Source: Agrypnia vestita (taxonomy: Eukaryota; Arthropoda; Insecta; Trichoptera; Phryganeidae). Taken from it: a stretch of 64,000 nt of DNA. Shown here one piece after another: positions 1-12,900 of the stretch. The notes under the pieces were generated by a model, which saw only the letters and a list, made by a program, of their open reading frames with translations, did not search any database and was not told the origin of the DNA. How positions within the stretch are numbered: the stretch's first letter is position 1; the number at the start of each line of letters is the position of its first letter. Where the stretch lies: contig JADDOH010002582.1 in NCBI GenBank assembly GCA_016648135.1, forward strand, positions 1-64,000. Reading direction: 5' to 3'. Made by a program: the position numbers and the translations under genes.

Positions 1-86
1 GCCTTAATATAAAGGGAGTAAAAATAGTGATAATTTTAATTGTGACTAAATCTAAGTTTTCGAGCTAAATTATCTAAAAATAAAAC

Positions 87-406
87 TCATTCATTGTGTT
101 CATAACTAATTTCTGTCCATACAATTAATAATAATTCAATAATCTTGAATGTCTCTTCATTGATCCATAATAGCGGCATTTCGGCGATCTCAGAAACACG
201 AAAGACTATACTCCAATTAGCGGACGGTGACGAACTAAAAAATGGCCGACCTCGGCCGAGCGTCGCCATTGTTCCTTTGAAGTGTGCTCGAAAACCGACG
301 ACTTCGCCAACCTCCATCAATCTGCGCCAAAACCCCCTATACACATTGAGCCAACCCTTGGCCAATGTGTATAGGGGGCTTTTTTTTACGGTTTCTTAGT
401 ATATCT
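87..406 (-). other. GC-richer 5' segment with a possible short minus-strand coding start
   Basis: On the - strand an ATG at 179-177 opens MPLLWINEETFKIIELLLIV before a stop at about 87. The first 17 residues resemble the start of a MADF/Myb-like DNA-binding domain, but the similarity is short and the reading degrades. The segment also holds a 16-bp perfect inverted repeat (333-348 and 363-378) followed by a T-run. It could be the 5' end of a divergently transcribed gene leaving the window at its left edge, or chance. Confidence 0.2.
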
Positions 407-794
407 TAGGGATGGGTAAATGAAAAAAAAAATCGATATATATCGAATCGATATTTTTAAAAATTATCGAAAATAATCGATATACATTGCGAAAAATATA
501 TCGATATTTATCAATATTATTTTTTCAAAAATGTTAGGGGAATAAGCTTTTGGAGACAAAAAAAAAAAGGTCACCTGAAAAAATATATCGATTATCCGAG
601 AAAAAATATCGATGACCAAAAAAATCGAAAAAAAAGTATATCGATGACCAAAAAAGAGTGAAAAAGATACCCAAAAAAGGCCGCCAAAAAAATTACCAAA
701 ACTAAAAAAGCCGCCCAAGAAAAAAATATCGATATTCGATATATCGCCAAAAAACATATCGACGATAAATATCGATATTTTTTACCCATCCCTA
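407..794. mobile_element. hAT-type MITE, 388 bp, with perfect 8-bp target duplication
   Basis: The ends are a 14-bp perfect inverted repeat TAGGGATGGGTAAA / TTTACCCATCCCTA. They are flanked by identical 8-bp direct repeats GTATATCT (399-406 and 795-802). 8-bp duplications with TAGGG-type termini are typical of hAT transposons. The interior has no transposase and is instead built from dozens of ATCGAT/ATATCGA words. It sits about 140 bp upstream of the DLST start codon, so it may lie in the promoter. Confidence 0.85.
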
Positions 795-935
795 GTATAT
801 CTATGCCTTAGTCTATGCCTCGTCATATTGGTCATATTTTGGGTATTGGAAACGATGTTGCGGGAGGGTGAAAGAAGTTAGGGTTGACAATTTACATATT
901 TAAATATATATCATAAATTTTATACATTTACTCAA

Positions 936-989
936 ATGGCGACCTCATTATTATCGGGCTCTGCCCGTTTTCTTAGATTATCGTCAATG
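936..989 (+). CDS. DLST: DLST exon 1 (mitochondrial leader start)
   Basis: ATG followed by 17 codons ([18 protein letters not shown]), rich in Ser, Leu and Arg with no acidic residue, as expected of a mitochondrial presequence. It is followed directly by a strong donor (gtaagt at 990). It ends in phase 0, but exon 2 needs one extra upstream base pair of phase. Either a small exon between 990 and 1321 is missed or a weaker donor (for example gt at 983) is used. The ATG is the first in this frame near the gene and is the most plausible start, but it is not proven. Confidence 0.6.
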
Positions 990-3900
990 GTAAGTGTATG
1001 CGTCGCCAATATTGAACTGTCATTATGTAATGATTTTGCATATGGTTTTATTATTGTAAATGTAAATGGATCACATGTTTTATTTGTTGAAAATGTAGCT
1101 CACAAAACCGAGGAATCCTGCTAATGTCTTCAGCAAGCTAGACCAGCACGGACGAGCATTTTGCGTCGCTGTCCTGAACAATAGATCATTCTTATTGTAC
1201 CCTACTTCTAATGAGAACATTTCGGTATCAGAATCAAGAAAGTTGGTATAGTTTTTGGAAATATGCAGTCTTATCATGATTTATACGTGCAAGAGTAAAA
1301 TATGATTCGTTTTTCTTGTAGGTTTGCATACAGTGGTAGTCAGCGAAGGAGCTTCCATGCTTCAGGAATTCTGTTTGAGTCTCGTGATGTAGTTGCGCCT
1401 ACTTTTCCTGATTCTGTGTCCGAAGGCGATGTCAAGTAAGGTTATTTGTAACAAAAATATAAAAAAAATTCACGTGAATTTCACTTATTTTTATAGTTAA
1501 ACATTTGACATAACAAACCAATATTAAGAATATCAGATTCTCAAATGTGCTAATAATAATTTATAGTAAAATTGGTTCATACGTTTTCACTACTATTGCA
1601 AGGAATATTTGTATTTTAGGGTGTCTTGCTATCTACTGGTTTCCATTCTTAATAATATGTGCCAAAACTGGTAGGCGATCCAAAATGTACTTGATGGAAT
1701 ACTCGATTGTTAACTTTATTTATTATTATAATAAAACTGTTTCAATAATGTCATTCTGTGGTTCCTTACTTAAATACTCAAAATGATAATCTACTTTAGT
1801 AAAAAAAAAAAATGGGTTTATTAAGTCAGGATGCAGGAAAAAACTAGTGACACAATTAAATGCAAATAAAACAAAAAATAAATTAATAGTTGGCATTATA
1901 ATCAATGATATATTGTAGATGTCTAACAGAGACAACTATATATAACAATATTAACGATCCTTCTGGAGAAAAAAAATACGGTAACTGTTCTCTTAATTTT
2001 TTAACATACTCATTTGAACATATTGAAAATATTGTAGTGTTATAATTGATTCTATAATGTGAAGGTCTTATCAAAAATTAACTTGGACCAATAACATGTT
2101 CGATTTCCTCAAACAATTAGCATGTCATTTGGTAATGTTCCTTTTCTATTACTGTGGCGATTTACATACTTTTGTAAACTTATTTTAGTAGATTACGAAA
2201 TCAGCGAAAATTATATTTTTCTATTTATAATAACATATTTTATTGAGGTAAGAGGGAGATATGTATATACACCTTATTCACTTCCAGGATCGATCGCAAG
2301 GCTGGTGAAAGTGTGCAGGAGGATGAGGTTGTCTGCGAGATTGAGACTGACAAGACTGCCATGCCTGTGATGGCACCCGCTTCGGGTGTAATCGAGGAGT
2401 TCTATGTGCAGAGTGGCGACACAGTCAAAGCGGGCCAGAAATTGTTTCGGTTGAAACTGGGTGCTGTGGCTGGCAAGCCAGCTGCGGCTGCTCCTTCTGC
2501 ACCGCCTCCAGCTGCCGAAGCCGCACCTCCCCCGCCCGCAGCTTCCGCAGCACCCCCACCCCCACCGCCGGCTGCGGCCCCGCAAGTGTCTCCCCCGCCA
2601 TCAGCTAGGGTATTTTTCATATTTCATTATATCGTCACTTTATATATAATAAAGCCAATGTGCCATTTAGTACATTCTGAGATGAATGAATCAATTTGTC
2701 AATTTTTCATATAAATAATGGAGATATACTAAAAAAAACATTGCCGGTCATCTGGAAAGTCTGCCTAGTAATTATTTAAAATATATTTTTTAAATGTAGT
2801 CTGTGCAATTATTTTTTAAAACAATTTCATTTGTTTATCTCAGAATGTACTAAAATGGCACATAGGCTTAATTATATATACAGCGACGATGTCTAGACTC
2901 CCTAATCCGTTGTGATGTGTGCAGACTAAAAATTAAATAAATTATGTAATTGAACTTTAATTTACAATGAATTTAGAATTTTGTTATGCGTAATTATTCC
3001 AGCTTCTTCTTAAAATTTCTTTCTCTTGAAGCTTCTTAAAATTTCAAATCTGAAGAATAGCTCATTCAGTCAGTGCATATTGTGTGTGAATGAGCTACTT
3101 TATTTATTTAATTCAATAGTTTAAATTATCAATCCTATATACAGGTGTCCAATATCTCAACGTTAAGCCGAAATCGGGTGATAATAGTTATAATATTATT
3201 CATAATAGTTATCAGAAAAATATTAAAAAAAATAAAATAAACAATCAGTTAAAACTGGGCAAATTATTGATTCTGAATACTTGGTTTGGTCAAAAAGTGA
3301 CATTTTCTTCCAAGCTGGAGCAGTTGGCTTTGAATTTTGGACAAAAGTTTACAGAAGCACTATTCAGGATTACATAATAATAAAAAAATGAAGAAAAATA
3401 AAGATCTGTAGTAACAGGAGTGAAAAGACTGTCACAAGGTGTAGATTTTTTGATTTTTTAAAAATGTTTATAATTTCTAAAATACATGACATAGATTTTT
3501 TAAAATATTTTTGTAACTATTATAACTTGGCCTATCACCCGATTTCGGCTTGACGTCGAGATACGGGACACCCTGTATAAGTAATACGATTTTTTGTAAT
3601 ACGGAAATTGTTAAAAGATTGAAATGTGTCAAGCAACATCAACATACTACACATACTTTTGAAAGGATCAAGCTTCGAACAGGTTTTTTGATCGGTAGTA
3701 GTAGTTATGAAAAAAGGAATCAATGAATAAAGGATTGAAATTGGATTTTTATTTCCCGGTAATGTAAATACGGGGAAATTTGGTACTTTCGGTACTAGAG
3801 AAAAAAATGTGGTGAATGCTTGTTGTGTGTGAAATAAAACGTCGGAAATAGTTTTAAAAAGAACTTTAATCACAATACAAATCACTGAATTATCCTATGT

Positions 3901-6900
3901 AATTCAATAAATTATTATTGGCAAAAATATTACAATCGGTCTCATAATCTTTGACAATCAAAAAATTAAGTGTTGTCTTAGCTCTACTTTACCAAAAAAT
4001 AATCATTCTTTTCAAGAAAGGAGAATCTTTAACCCTTAGTACTCGAGTGCCGCCTTATTACAAATAAATAGCAATCAGTTAAGGAATTTTATCAAGAAAT
4101 GAGAAATAATACACCAAAAAACTTTTGAGTGGAAAGGGTTAAATCTTAATTAAATAAATTTTACCTTAAACTATTTCCTTCAGAAACTCAAAATACACAG
4201 TCACTTTTAAACATAACGATAATGAAAAATAAAATTATTTACATATCGTAAAAGGTTAGCAAAACACACGTAGCTGGGTGTTACTTTTACTTAAATAAAT
4301 TGTTGTTTCAAATCATCGGCAGCTAAAATAGCATTTACAGCTTGATAATAGTTAAAAATATTAAAATTACTATATCTTTTTGTAGTACCGGAATTCTCGG
4401 GAAATGGAATTCCCAGGAGCAATCCCTAATTGTGACACTTTGTGTAATAGCTCTGCCCATCAATTACACGCAGTAGAAGATCAATTATATGTAGTTAATT
4501 TTTTTTATAATAATTGTTGCTGGTAAATACATAATAGCTGTGTTTGCATTTGAAATATGATCATATATGAAATACGATCAAAATGACATTTTTTTTGTAT
4601 TATACACAACTGAACTATGCACGGTGATCACAGTTAATGTGATGTTAAGTTAATGATGACAGTTAAGACACATTTGACTAAATTGATCTACATATATATG
4701 TGTAGTTTTTATATGGCAGAAAACAGTGATAACATTTTGTTGCAATGTTAATTTTGTCTTGAGTAATGTATAAAATTTCACTTATTTTAATTATTTTATT
4801 GTGAATTTGCCGCTGATATACCGTAATTGATGGATGATTATAATTTCTTAGCCACCAGCAGCACCAGTTTCTTCAATCCCCGTGGCTGCCATCAGACATG
4901 CCCAAGCCATTGACTCTGCAACTGTCAAGGTAAGGTGGTTATAAATTAATGTTGTGATGTTAATACATATTTCCTTCAAATCCCAAATTCGACAGTACAC
5001 TACTTACATTAGCTGTAAGGTCTCGCAGAAGGACAATATATTTCTGTTTTGTATAATAATATTGATATTTTTCTCTAATGGGCTGAATTCATATTTTTAA
5101 AGTATACATTTTCATGAGAAATATATATGTATATAAAAATATATATATTATTAATACATTACAATTTGCAACCAATAGGCCTATACTATATTTCAAAAAA
5201 TGAATATCTATTCTCAATTAATAAAATAGTATTCATAGAATAAGTTAAATGTGTAGGTATGTATCATACATATAACATATTACCTGACTAGGAAAGTAGG
5301 AGATAGTGGTTGTACTGAATCCTTAGTGGAAAAGAATCCACCTTAAAAGTTATGAGTGAATAAATATAAAAAAAATAGTGTTGTTTAGTTTTTATGGTTT
5401 TTGTTACAATTTGTAAATTGATATTCTTCTATGGGTGAAACAAATTTTATTTTACTTATTGTTAATGTTTTATGGTTGTTATGTTGTTAATGGTAATTAT
5501 ATGAGAAATTTTATTAAAGTTTTTCTTATTTTTAGATTCCACCTTCAGATTACAGCAAAGAAATAACTGGAACGAGAACAGAGCAGAGAGTAAAAATGAA
5601 CCGCATGCGCCTACGCATTGCACAAAGGTTGAAGGAGGCTCAGAATATAAATGCTATGCTGACAACGTTCAATGAAATTGATATGAGGTAATATATATTT
5701 ATTTACGTTAATCACTTTTCAAGTTGTTGATTATTTTTAACAACCTTTTGATAACAAAACACTCCTCTGATTATATTTGACCCAGTTATCTAAAAATTGT
5801 TTATGACTTTTCATTGCATTTTATGGACTATCTCAACACACTTCATCTTAAATAATGATAATGTTTAATTATTGTTATTTGTTACATTATTATTCAAATA
5901 AACACATTAAAAAATTTTTATAACATAATTTTCAAAGGGTTGGCACACAACGTAACTTGGCTTCGAATCAATTTGTCAATCACGAAAAAGTATTCTTAAC
6001 AGTCTTCAAGTAATCTTTGCCCAATTTCTAATTTTTATGCATTTTATTTCCAATCTAATTTATTTCCAATTTGAATGGAATTATATTAACTGCTATATAG
6101 ATTAGTATTGATAGTGATATATATAAACATATTAGTAATTAACTTATCGTGTGATGTAAGTAATCTGTACATTTTAATAATTTAATTAATTAGATTTTTG
6201 CAAACATTTTAATTTCTTATTAGTGTAAGTGTATATTTGTTTAATTTCTATAATAATACAATGAATTGCAGATTTTCCATATAAACAAATTTTCTGAATA
6301 CTTTTGTTTCCTTACTAATCTTATTATGACGGCTGCGTTGTTTTTCCTCAAGTTTCAACTACCGTATTTTATTGATTACAAGATGCACATGTTTTTTAAG
6401 ATATCAATCATAAAAATTATAAAAACTGCAATAACGAACAACTTTCTTTCTTAATTTAATCATGTGTTACTGAAGGGTATGTTCAATTAGCAGGAATTCA
6501 TGGAAAATAGATGTTCAGTGCCTCAATTTGAACCACGAAACAGGTTCACCAATCCCTCGTTTCTTTAATATTTTTGTTAATCTATTTATTTATTTATTGT
6601 TTTAGAAATTTTTTGTTTTCAATCATGTGTTTTAGAAATTACTTTTGCTATTAGCTGAATTATTTGACACGTAACTGGCAATCTCTTTGCATAATTTTTT
6701 AAAAACTTAATACGGCTTCATTTAATTGCGGATTTCTTTCTTTAGTTGTTGTACCGAAAAAGGTATAGAATTATGATAAATGTCCAAATCAACTATACTG
6801 ATGTCGGTGACGATAATACTGATGTCGGTGATAATAACACTGATGTCAAAATCATCCTACAAGTCTGTTTCTGTGCTCTTCTGCATATTCATTAACTTTT

Positions 6901-9900
6901 AATTTCAATGAGACATTATTTTAAACAGCAATTAGGGACAACATTTCCAAATTGTATGAAAAGCAGGAAATGGGCGATAGTTGATCACAGACACTAATAG
7001 GCGCGCAGTCGCTAGTATAGCCAATAGTAGTCACTTATGTCCATGCGGCGGCCAGTGCAAGCCTAGCAGCAAGCAATCGGTGATAGCTGATTCCTTAATG
7101 CTAGTCATCATTATTGGCTCTACTACCCCCGGTGGGTCCCCTCAATAATTTTCCTCAGTCCTTATTACAAGCCAATTTTTCCAACTCTGGATCTCTAAGG
7201 GCCAGTTGGATCATCTTAGTTTATAGTAATCTTTCATTTAAACTATCGATTACTGCGTTTTCCACCAATCACACAAACCGATTTCGTAAAAATATGTGGT
7301 TTTTATAAAACATAATCCAAGTTCATACAACTGGCCCTAAGGCAAATGAAAACACAATAATGCACTTATGATTATGTTGATTCAAATCACCACTTTACAA
7401 TATTCTAGCTCAATCCATAGAAGAATGTAATATGAGGGATTTAAGAGATATAAACGGTCCATAGTTTTAGAATATAAAGAAAAGTGATATTATTATTTGA
7501 CATGGCAGTTTGTGGTGCAACATGATTATTTTGCAACATACTAATAAAGTGTTGTTAATTACACCTAATTAATGATGGGAAGGACTGCTCCTTTTAAAAC
7601 TAGTTGTGACAAAATAACTCAGTATGTGTGTATTAAAAAGTTTAGTTTAAATTTTTAAAAATTTTAAAACTAAAATTGAAATTGAAATTTTTAAATTTCA
7701 ATTTACACTCTAAATAAATGTATTGTGGTATTGTGATTTTGATTGTAATTTTATATATTTTTTTCAGTGCCATTATCAGCTTCCGGAAAGCTCATTTGGC
7801 TGCATTTCAAAAGAAGTTTGGCATGAAGTTAGGCTTCATGTCACCATTTGTAAAAGCCTCAGCGTATGCTCTGCAAGAACAGCCTATTGTCAATGCAGTT
7901 ATTGACGGAAATGATATTGTCTATAGGTTTGTAGAATAATTCTTATTTAAATAATAAACTTCTTGGACATACTTATCTTAAAATGTTGACCATCTTCCAA
8001 ATTCATTAGGCTGTGTTCCACATGGGAACACTTTAATTGTGTGCAGTTCACTGGGCCTCACCGTTGATGTAGAGGGTGACATCAGGAGTCACCGTATGCC
8101 CTTGTTCAGATGCACAAATGAGCAGCAGAAAACTCTAAGTACACTGCCAAAGGTTGAACTCCGATGTCTTGCCAAAATCGCAATAATTCCGAAGAAAATC
8201 CAAGTCAAAATCCAAAGCAGTAGTCAGGTTCAAATAGAAGCAGAAGTCCAAAGAAGAAAGCAGAAGTCAGAAGGATGAAGAAATGAAAGTCGTATGAAAG
8301 TGGTCCAATAGGCGTCTATAGCAATACACAAAATTGTGTAACAATGTTGCCTACCCACGATACTTTTATTGTTTATATACAAAAACAAAAACAGCTCCCT
8401 TGGGTGAGCACGTCTTTAGCGACGCGTATCGGTCTTTCGCCGAACTAGTTATTTCGTGGGCGGTCGAGTAGCGCTCACCAGAAGTCGTCTCGGCAACACA
8501 ATCAAATGTATCACGGCCCCTCCGGCGTCTTAGTTATGTCAATTTCATCTATTGGACTCGCGGGGTCCGAATAAGTCGGTTTATTCAATAAATAAGTCTG
8601 CCTTTGGGGCCTTCATCTCATTAAAATTCATAAAAAATAAATATCATAAAATCTTTCTGTAACAGTCATAAAGTACGCGACTCAGCGCGTCTTTTTGTAG
8701 TAGTGTCGATCAAGACAGATTAAAATTACTCTGGTTATAAACAATTCAATGGGGCGCGGGAATCGGATTTTTTCATTCGGCTCTCCTGTGCGCCTGCGTT
8801 ATAGAACATACTTGAAAATATATTATATATATATATATATAATTATTTCAAATATATGTTACAGCGAATTTGCATTTTTAGTGAGACTATACTTTCACTA
8901 GTAAAAATGTACTTTTCCCGGTCAGGCAGAGTGGGGGCAGTGAAAACATCTAAATCAACGAATTCTCAGATTCACTACACATAATCCGTGAAAATACATT
9001 ACTCAAAGCATAGACAATATATCGGTGAAACATCAATTTGTACACGTAATTCTTAAAGCGTAGAAAGTATAAAGACGGCACTACACTAGGCGATTTTTAT
9101 TCATTTTGCGGTCCTATTTTAACTCCTAAATTAAAATAGGACAGCGGCACCGCAAAACGAATACGAATCGCGAAGTAAGGTGTCGGCTGAAAGATCGCGC
9201 ACTCGGGTTTTTTATGATATCTGACGACTGCCGGAACAAAACGAGGTTATGTCACCATGTAAATATTGGGGGGTTAAGGGAAAATTTTTATTAATGAATA
9301 TGTATTTTGTCAATTAAGTTTATTAAATATGTTTTTTTTATAACAATACAACAAAAGTTTATTTCTTACAAATATAGAAACATAAATAAACATACACCCG
9401 GTATTATTAATTTTAAATGAACCTTTAAAAGTGCGTCAAGTAACAAACACTCGATGCGAAAAATACAAAAATCAAAGAGATTCTAAGTCATCATTTACGT
9501 TTGAATTCATTCAGATTCTTCCGCATTTCCAATTTTCTATCTTTTTATCAAAAATGTGTCTAATGTCGTTTGCGTTTCTTGTTTGCGCACGTGTAAGCAC
9601 CGTGTAAGCACGGGTGGTAGACGTACAACATAAAGTGCGCGGTTTTTAAGTTCGCAAACTTACTCGGCTCGACGTCGGTGACAGACGTGAAGCTTGCTCG
9701 CACCGTATCATTTTTATGAGTTTAATCGACTGTCTTTTGAATTATAAGATGATCAGAATTTCGTAAGTGTTCGCGATTAAAATTTTAAAAATATATTACG
9801 TTTTAGTTACCTACCTAAACTAATCATTGAATATCAAAGACCAGTCCAGAAGTGTGACAGTTCGAGAAACAGAACTATCGCCACAGAATAGAGAATATGC

Positions 9901-12900
9901 TATCGCTCAAAGGATAAAAATTAGAAATACTGTCGCTTTGTGATGACTTTGGACTAGACTAGTGTAGAATGAGACACAAAACGCAAAATAAATTTTGAAA
10001 AACAAGGTCCATGTGCCATTAGAATCTTGTTATAAAATCATATAATGAAGAATTGGTGCAGACGAAACTTTCAACACTTCAAAATGACTATTTTAATAAT
10101 ATCCGTTACCTACATAATGTTGATTTGCACAGAAGAAATTAATAATGCAGTAAGAACCTTGTTCACGCAATGACTTATTAAATTGTTATTCAAGGCCCGG
10201 TTGTTTCAATTTGGATAAATAAAAGTTCGTTTAAAAGCATAGATTTTTACGGAAACGGATTTCAGACTTGTCAAATTTAATTTTTGACAGTTCGGAAACC
10301 AATAAATTCACTAGTAAGTGCAAGTTAAAATATTGTATTCATTTCTGTTGGTGAAAAACTCTTTGAATATGATAAGAATGACCTTGAATATACTTTCTCT
10401 AAAATGCCAGTGAATGATGGACTCACTAGAAAATCAGATTCACTGTAACATATATATATATAATATATTCGATCAACATTCTTGCAAGGAATGCTATGAA
10501 GCAAGTCTCAAGATGCTGCAACCGCAGTAGCGGCTGTAATCGTTGATTGATTAAAATCGACCTCATAGACATCGGCCATCTTACCAGTGACAGGTCGGCG
10601 CCTGAGTCGGGTAACTCATCGCCCTTGCTCGCATACCACGTGGAGCGCGCCTCAAAAGGCCCTCTTCAGGGCTGCTACTTGGTAAGAAATATACGAGTCG
10701 GGGCCCTGTGCAGGCTTTCCAGTACTCAATTAATTCAATTCAGGACCAACACCATGCCGACCGCCCAGTGCAGGCCTTAAAGCTTTTCGTGATCGGTATT
10801 TCACCGCATCATAGGCAGAGCTTGGTTTGAGTACTGGGAATTGCTTAGAAGTTCACAGCCAGCATCATGTAAGATTGCTCACCAGCGCTCTTACTTCAAT
10901 GCCATGTCATATAGCCTTCAGATGGATTCGACGGTGGAAAAGAAACTGGCTCGAGTTGCCGCTCGGACAGTGAGTCACGGTTTCCGTACTGGCGTGTTTT
11001 TTACTCCTAGCTCTTAGCGGCTGTGCAGCGCACATTCAAAAATACCCTGCCAGTATTCATGCCCCTCGGGCGTAAAACTCGCGGAAGAATCCCCTCGGTT
11101 TTAACTTCTAGCTGCCATCGTACTTGTCGCACCGGCTCAAGCACCTGGCGGCCGACACAGTACGGCATATCAATTAATTTATTTTATCTTTATTTCAACA
11201 TTATTTTCCAAGTACATACAATGTTTCATAATTTTACAACATTTTGTTATACAAATGACAACATTTCTCAACAAATGCCGCAGTGCTTACCTCGCACAAG
11301 GCATCAACATAATACAATAAACATATACAAATTTCACACATATTTGTATGCTCACTTTTGCTGCTGGATAATCAACATTGGAGATCGGGGCACGCAGTCG
11401 CACAGCCTGCATTCATTTAAAAAAGGCCCATATAAGGGCCACCACTGTTGTCCGAGGTGTCGATCACCGGGTCGTCAGAGGCAGCGCGTTCAGCCACACG
11501 CTCAACAGTGCTCTCCGCAGCGTTCGCTGCTACACTCACCGCAGCAGGCACACGCACCCCGCTCGTCATCCGGCGGCTGGTGCGTGTGCCTGCTGTGAAT
11601 GTCGCCGACCCTTTTCATAAATTTTAATTATCGATCCTATCCGTAATAGGCTCTATGTACTCTGCTAGTTTGTTTTTTTTTTTTACTAAAGGAACATTAA
11701 ATTTAGTTGATTTTGTTTTTAACACTGAACAAGTTAGATAACTTTTACCCTGGCTCATTTGGTTTATAAATGTACAGAAGGAATTCTTTATGTTTGAAAA
11801 ACTGATAATTGTCTTATCAAATTACCAATGTGTGTATGATAATGTCAACATGAAAATACTATATATATACTAAATATGTCGACATGTCAAATTAATCTTT
11901 AAAAGTTATCAAAAAGTCTACAAGTAATAAATATATCACTGTGTTATGATAATTTTCTGCTGCCTTTTCTTCCTACTTATGTCTTTATATGCGTGTTATC
12001 TGTACAATGTGGTGTTCAGTAATCTCAAAAATATCTTTCCTAAAGGATTTTTGTTATTACAAATCAATTAAAGGAAATTTAAAATCAGGTCTAAGCACAT
12101 AAACACAAGAAGTGGAAAGGGATTTGATTTATACTGCTAGACTTAATATTAGCTTAGGTGTGGGGGTTAAACCCTTAAATTTTAAATTACATACAAATTA
12201 TTTTATAACTAGTTAGATTAAATTGTAGAAATGAGTAGTAAATTGCCAAATGAAGATTGGTGGTCTGCGGAATACTTTTTCTATTTTCTCCAGTCCTCAG
12301 TAGTGTAGAAAACTACTGTTCTAGTAGAACAAGTATCGAGTATCCTTTGTAACAAACCACTTATTATACAATCTTGTTGTTATTGCAGAGATTTTGTAGA
12401 TATTTCCGTGGCTGTTGCAACTCCCAAAGGTCTTGTGGTTCCTGTCCTCCGTAATGTACAAGACATGAACTACGCCGATGTCGAGCTGGGCATTGCAGCA
12501 CTGGGGGAAAAAGCCAAGAATGGTAAGTTGATAAATGCTGCTTTACATTATGGATAATATAATTATAATTTTCTTATTCTATTTGGGCCGATGGATATAA
12601 ACGCGAGTGACTGATGAGAATTATTGTGATAATCGGTACAGGTCGGTTAACCAAAGCTGCCGTGTACACACATTTCCCACCCCGTCACCCGCACAAGCGC
12701 ACGGCGTGATGTCGCACTGTATAGGAATCGAAAAATCTCTCTTTCTCTCTCGCACGCGGTCAAGCTTATGAGCGTGACAGAGACTGTTATTTTTTTGTTT
12801 TTACTACTATTACGAAATACAGGTGATGTTTTGTTTTATTCCCTGTTTGGTTTGAACCCGTCGGCCAGTGAAAGTCAATATCAATCAATATATAAAATCA

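Larger units (their letters stand above)
5688..7767 (+). other. DLST intron 5
   Basis: 2.1 kb intron. It contains a three-unit minisatellite (about 6795-6850) and a Harbinger-type MITE (7199-7337), both listed separately. Confidence 0.8.
7927..12388 (+). other. DLST intron 6 (4.5 kb)
   Basis: Longest intron. It carries a GC-richer segment at about 8000-8600 of unknown origin, an AT dinucleotide run near 8820-8840, a foldback at about 9070-9190, a Harbinger-type MITE fragment at about 10193-10275, and a GC-rich repeat-like block at about 10480-11620. Open frames here are short and do not resemble known proteins. Confidence 0.75.

Noticed and set aside
145..399. 84-codon + frame at the left edge
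   Set aside because: No domain, overlaps a - strand frame of similar quality, and covers a hairpin. Likely chance in a GC-richer patch.
464..789. Two - strand frames of 65-97 codons rich in Phe/Ile
   Set aside because: Translations of the ATCGAT/AAAAA-rich hAT MITE interior.
8039..8278. 79-codon frame in intron 6
   Set aside because: Gln/Lys repeats from an AGAAG-rich stretch; no recognisable protein and no splice support.
10547..11598. + strand frames up to 191 codons in DLST intron 6
   Set aside because: His/Ser/Arg-rich low-complexity translation, no domain, overlapping frames equally open; probably due to GC-rich repeat composition.
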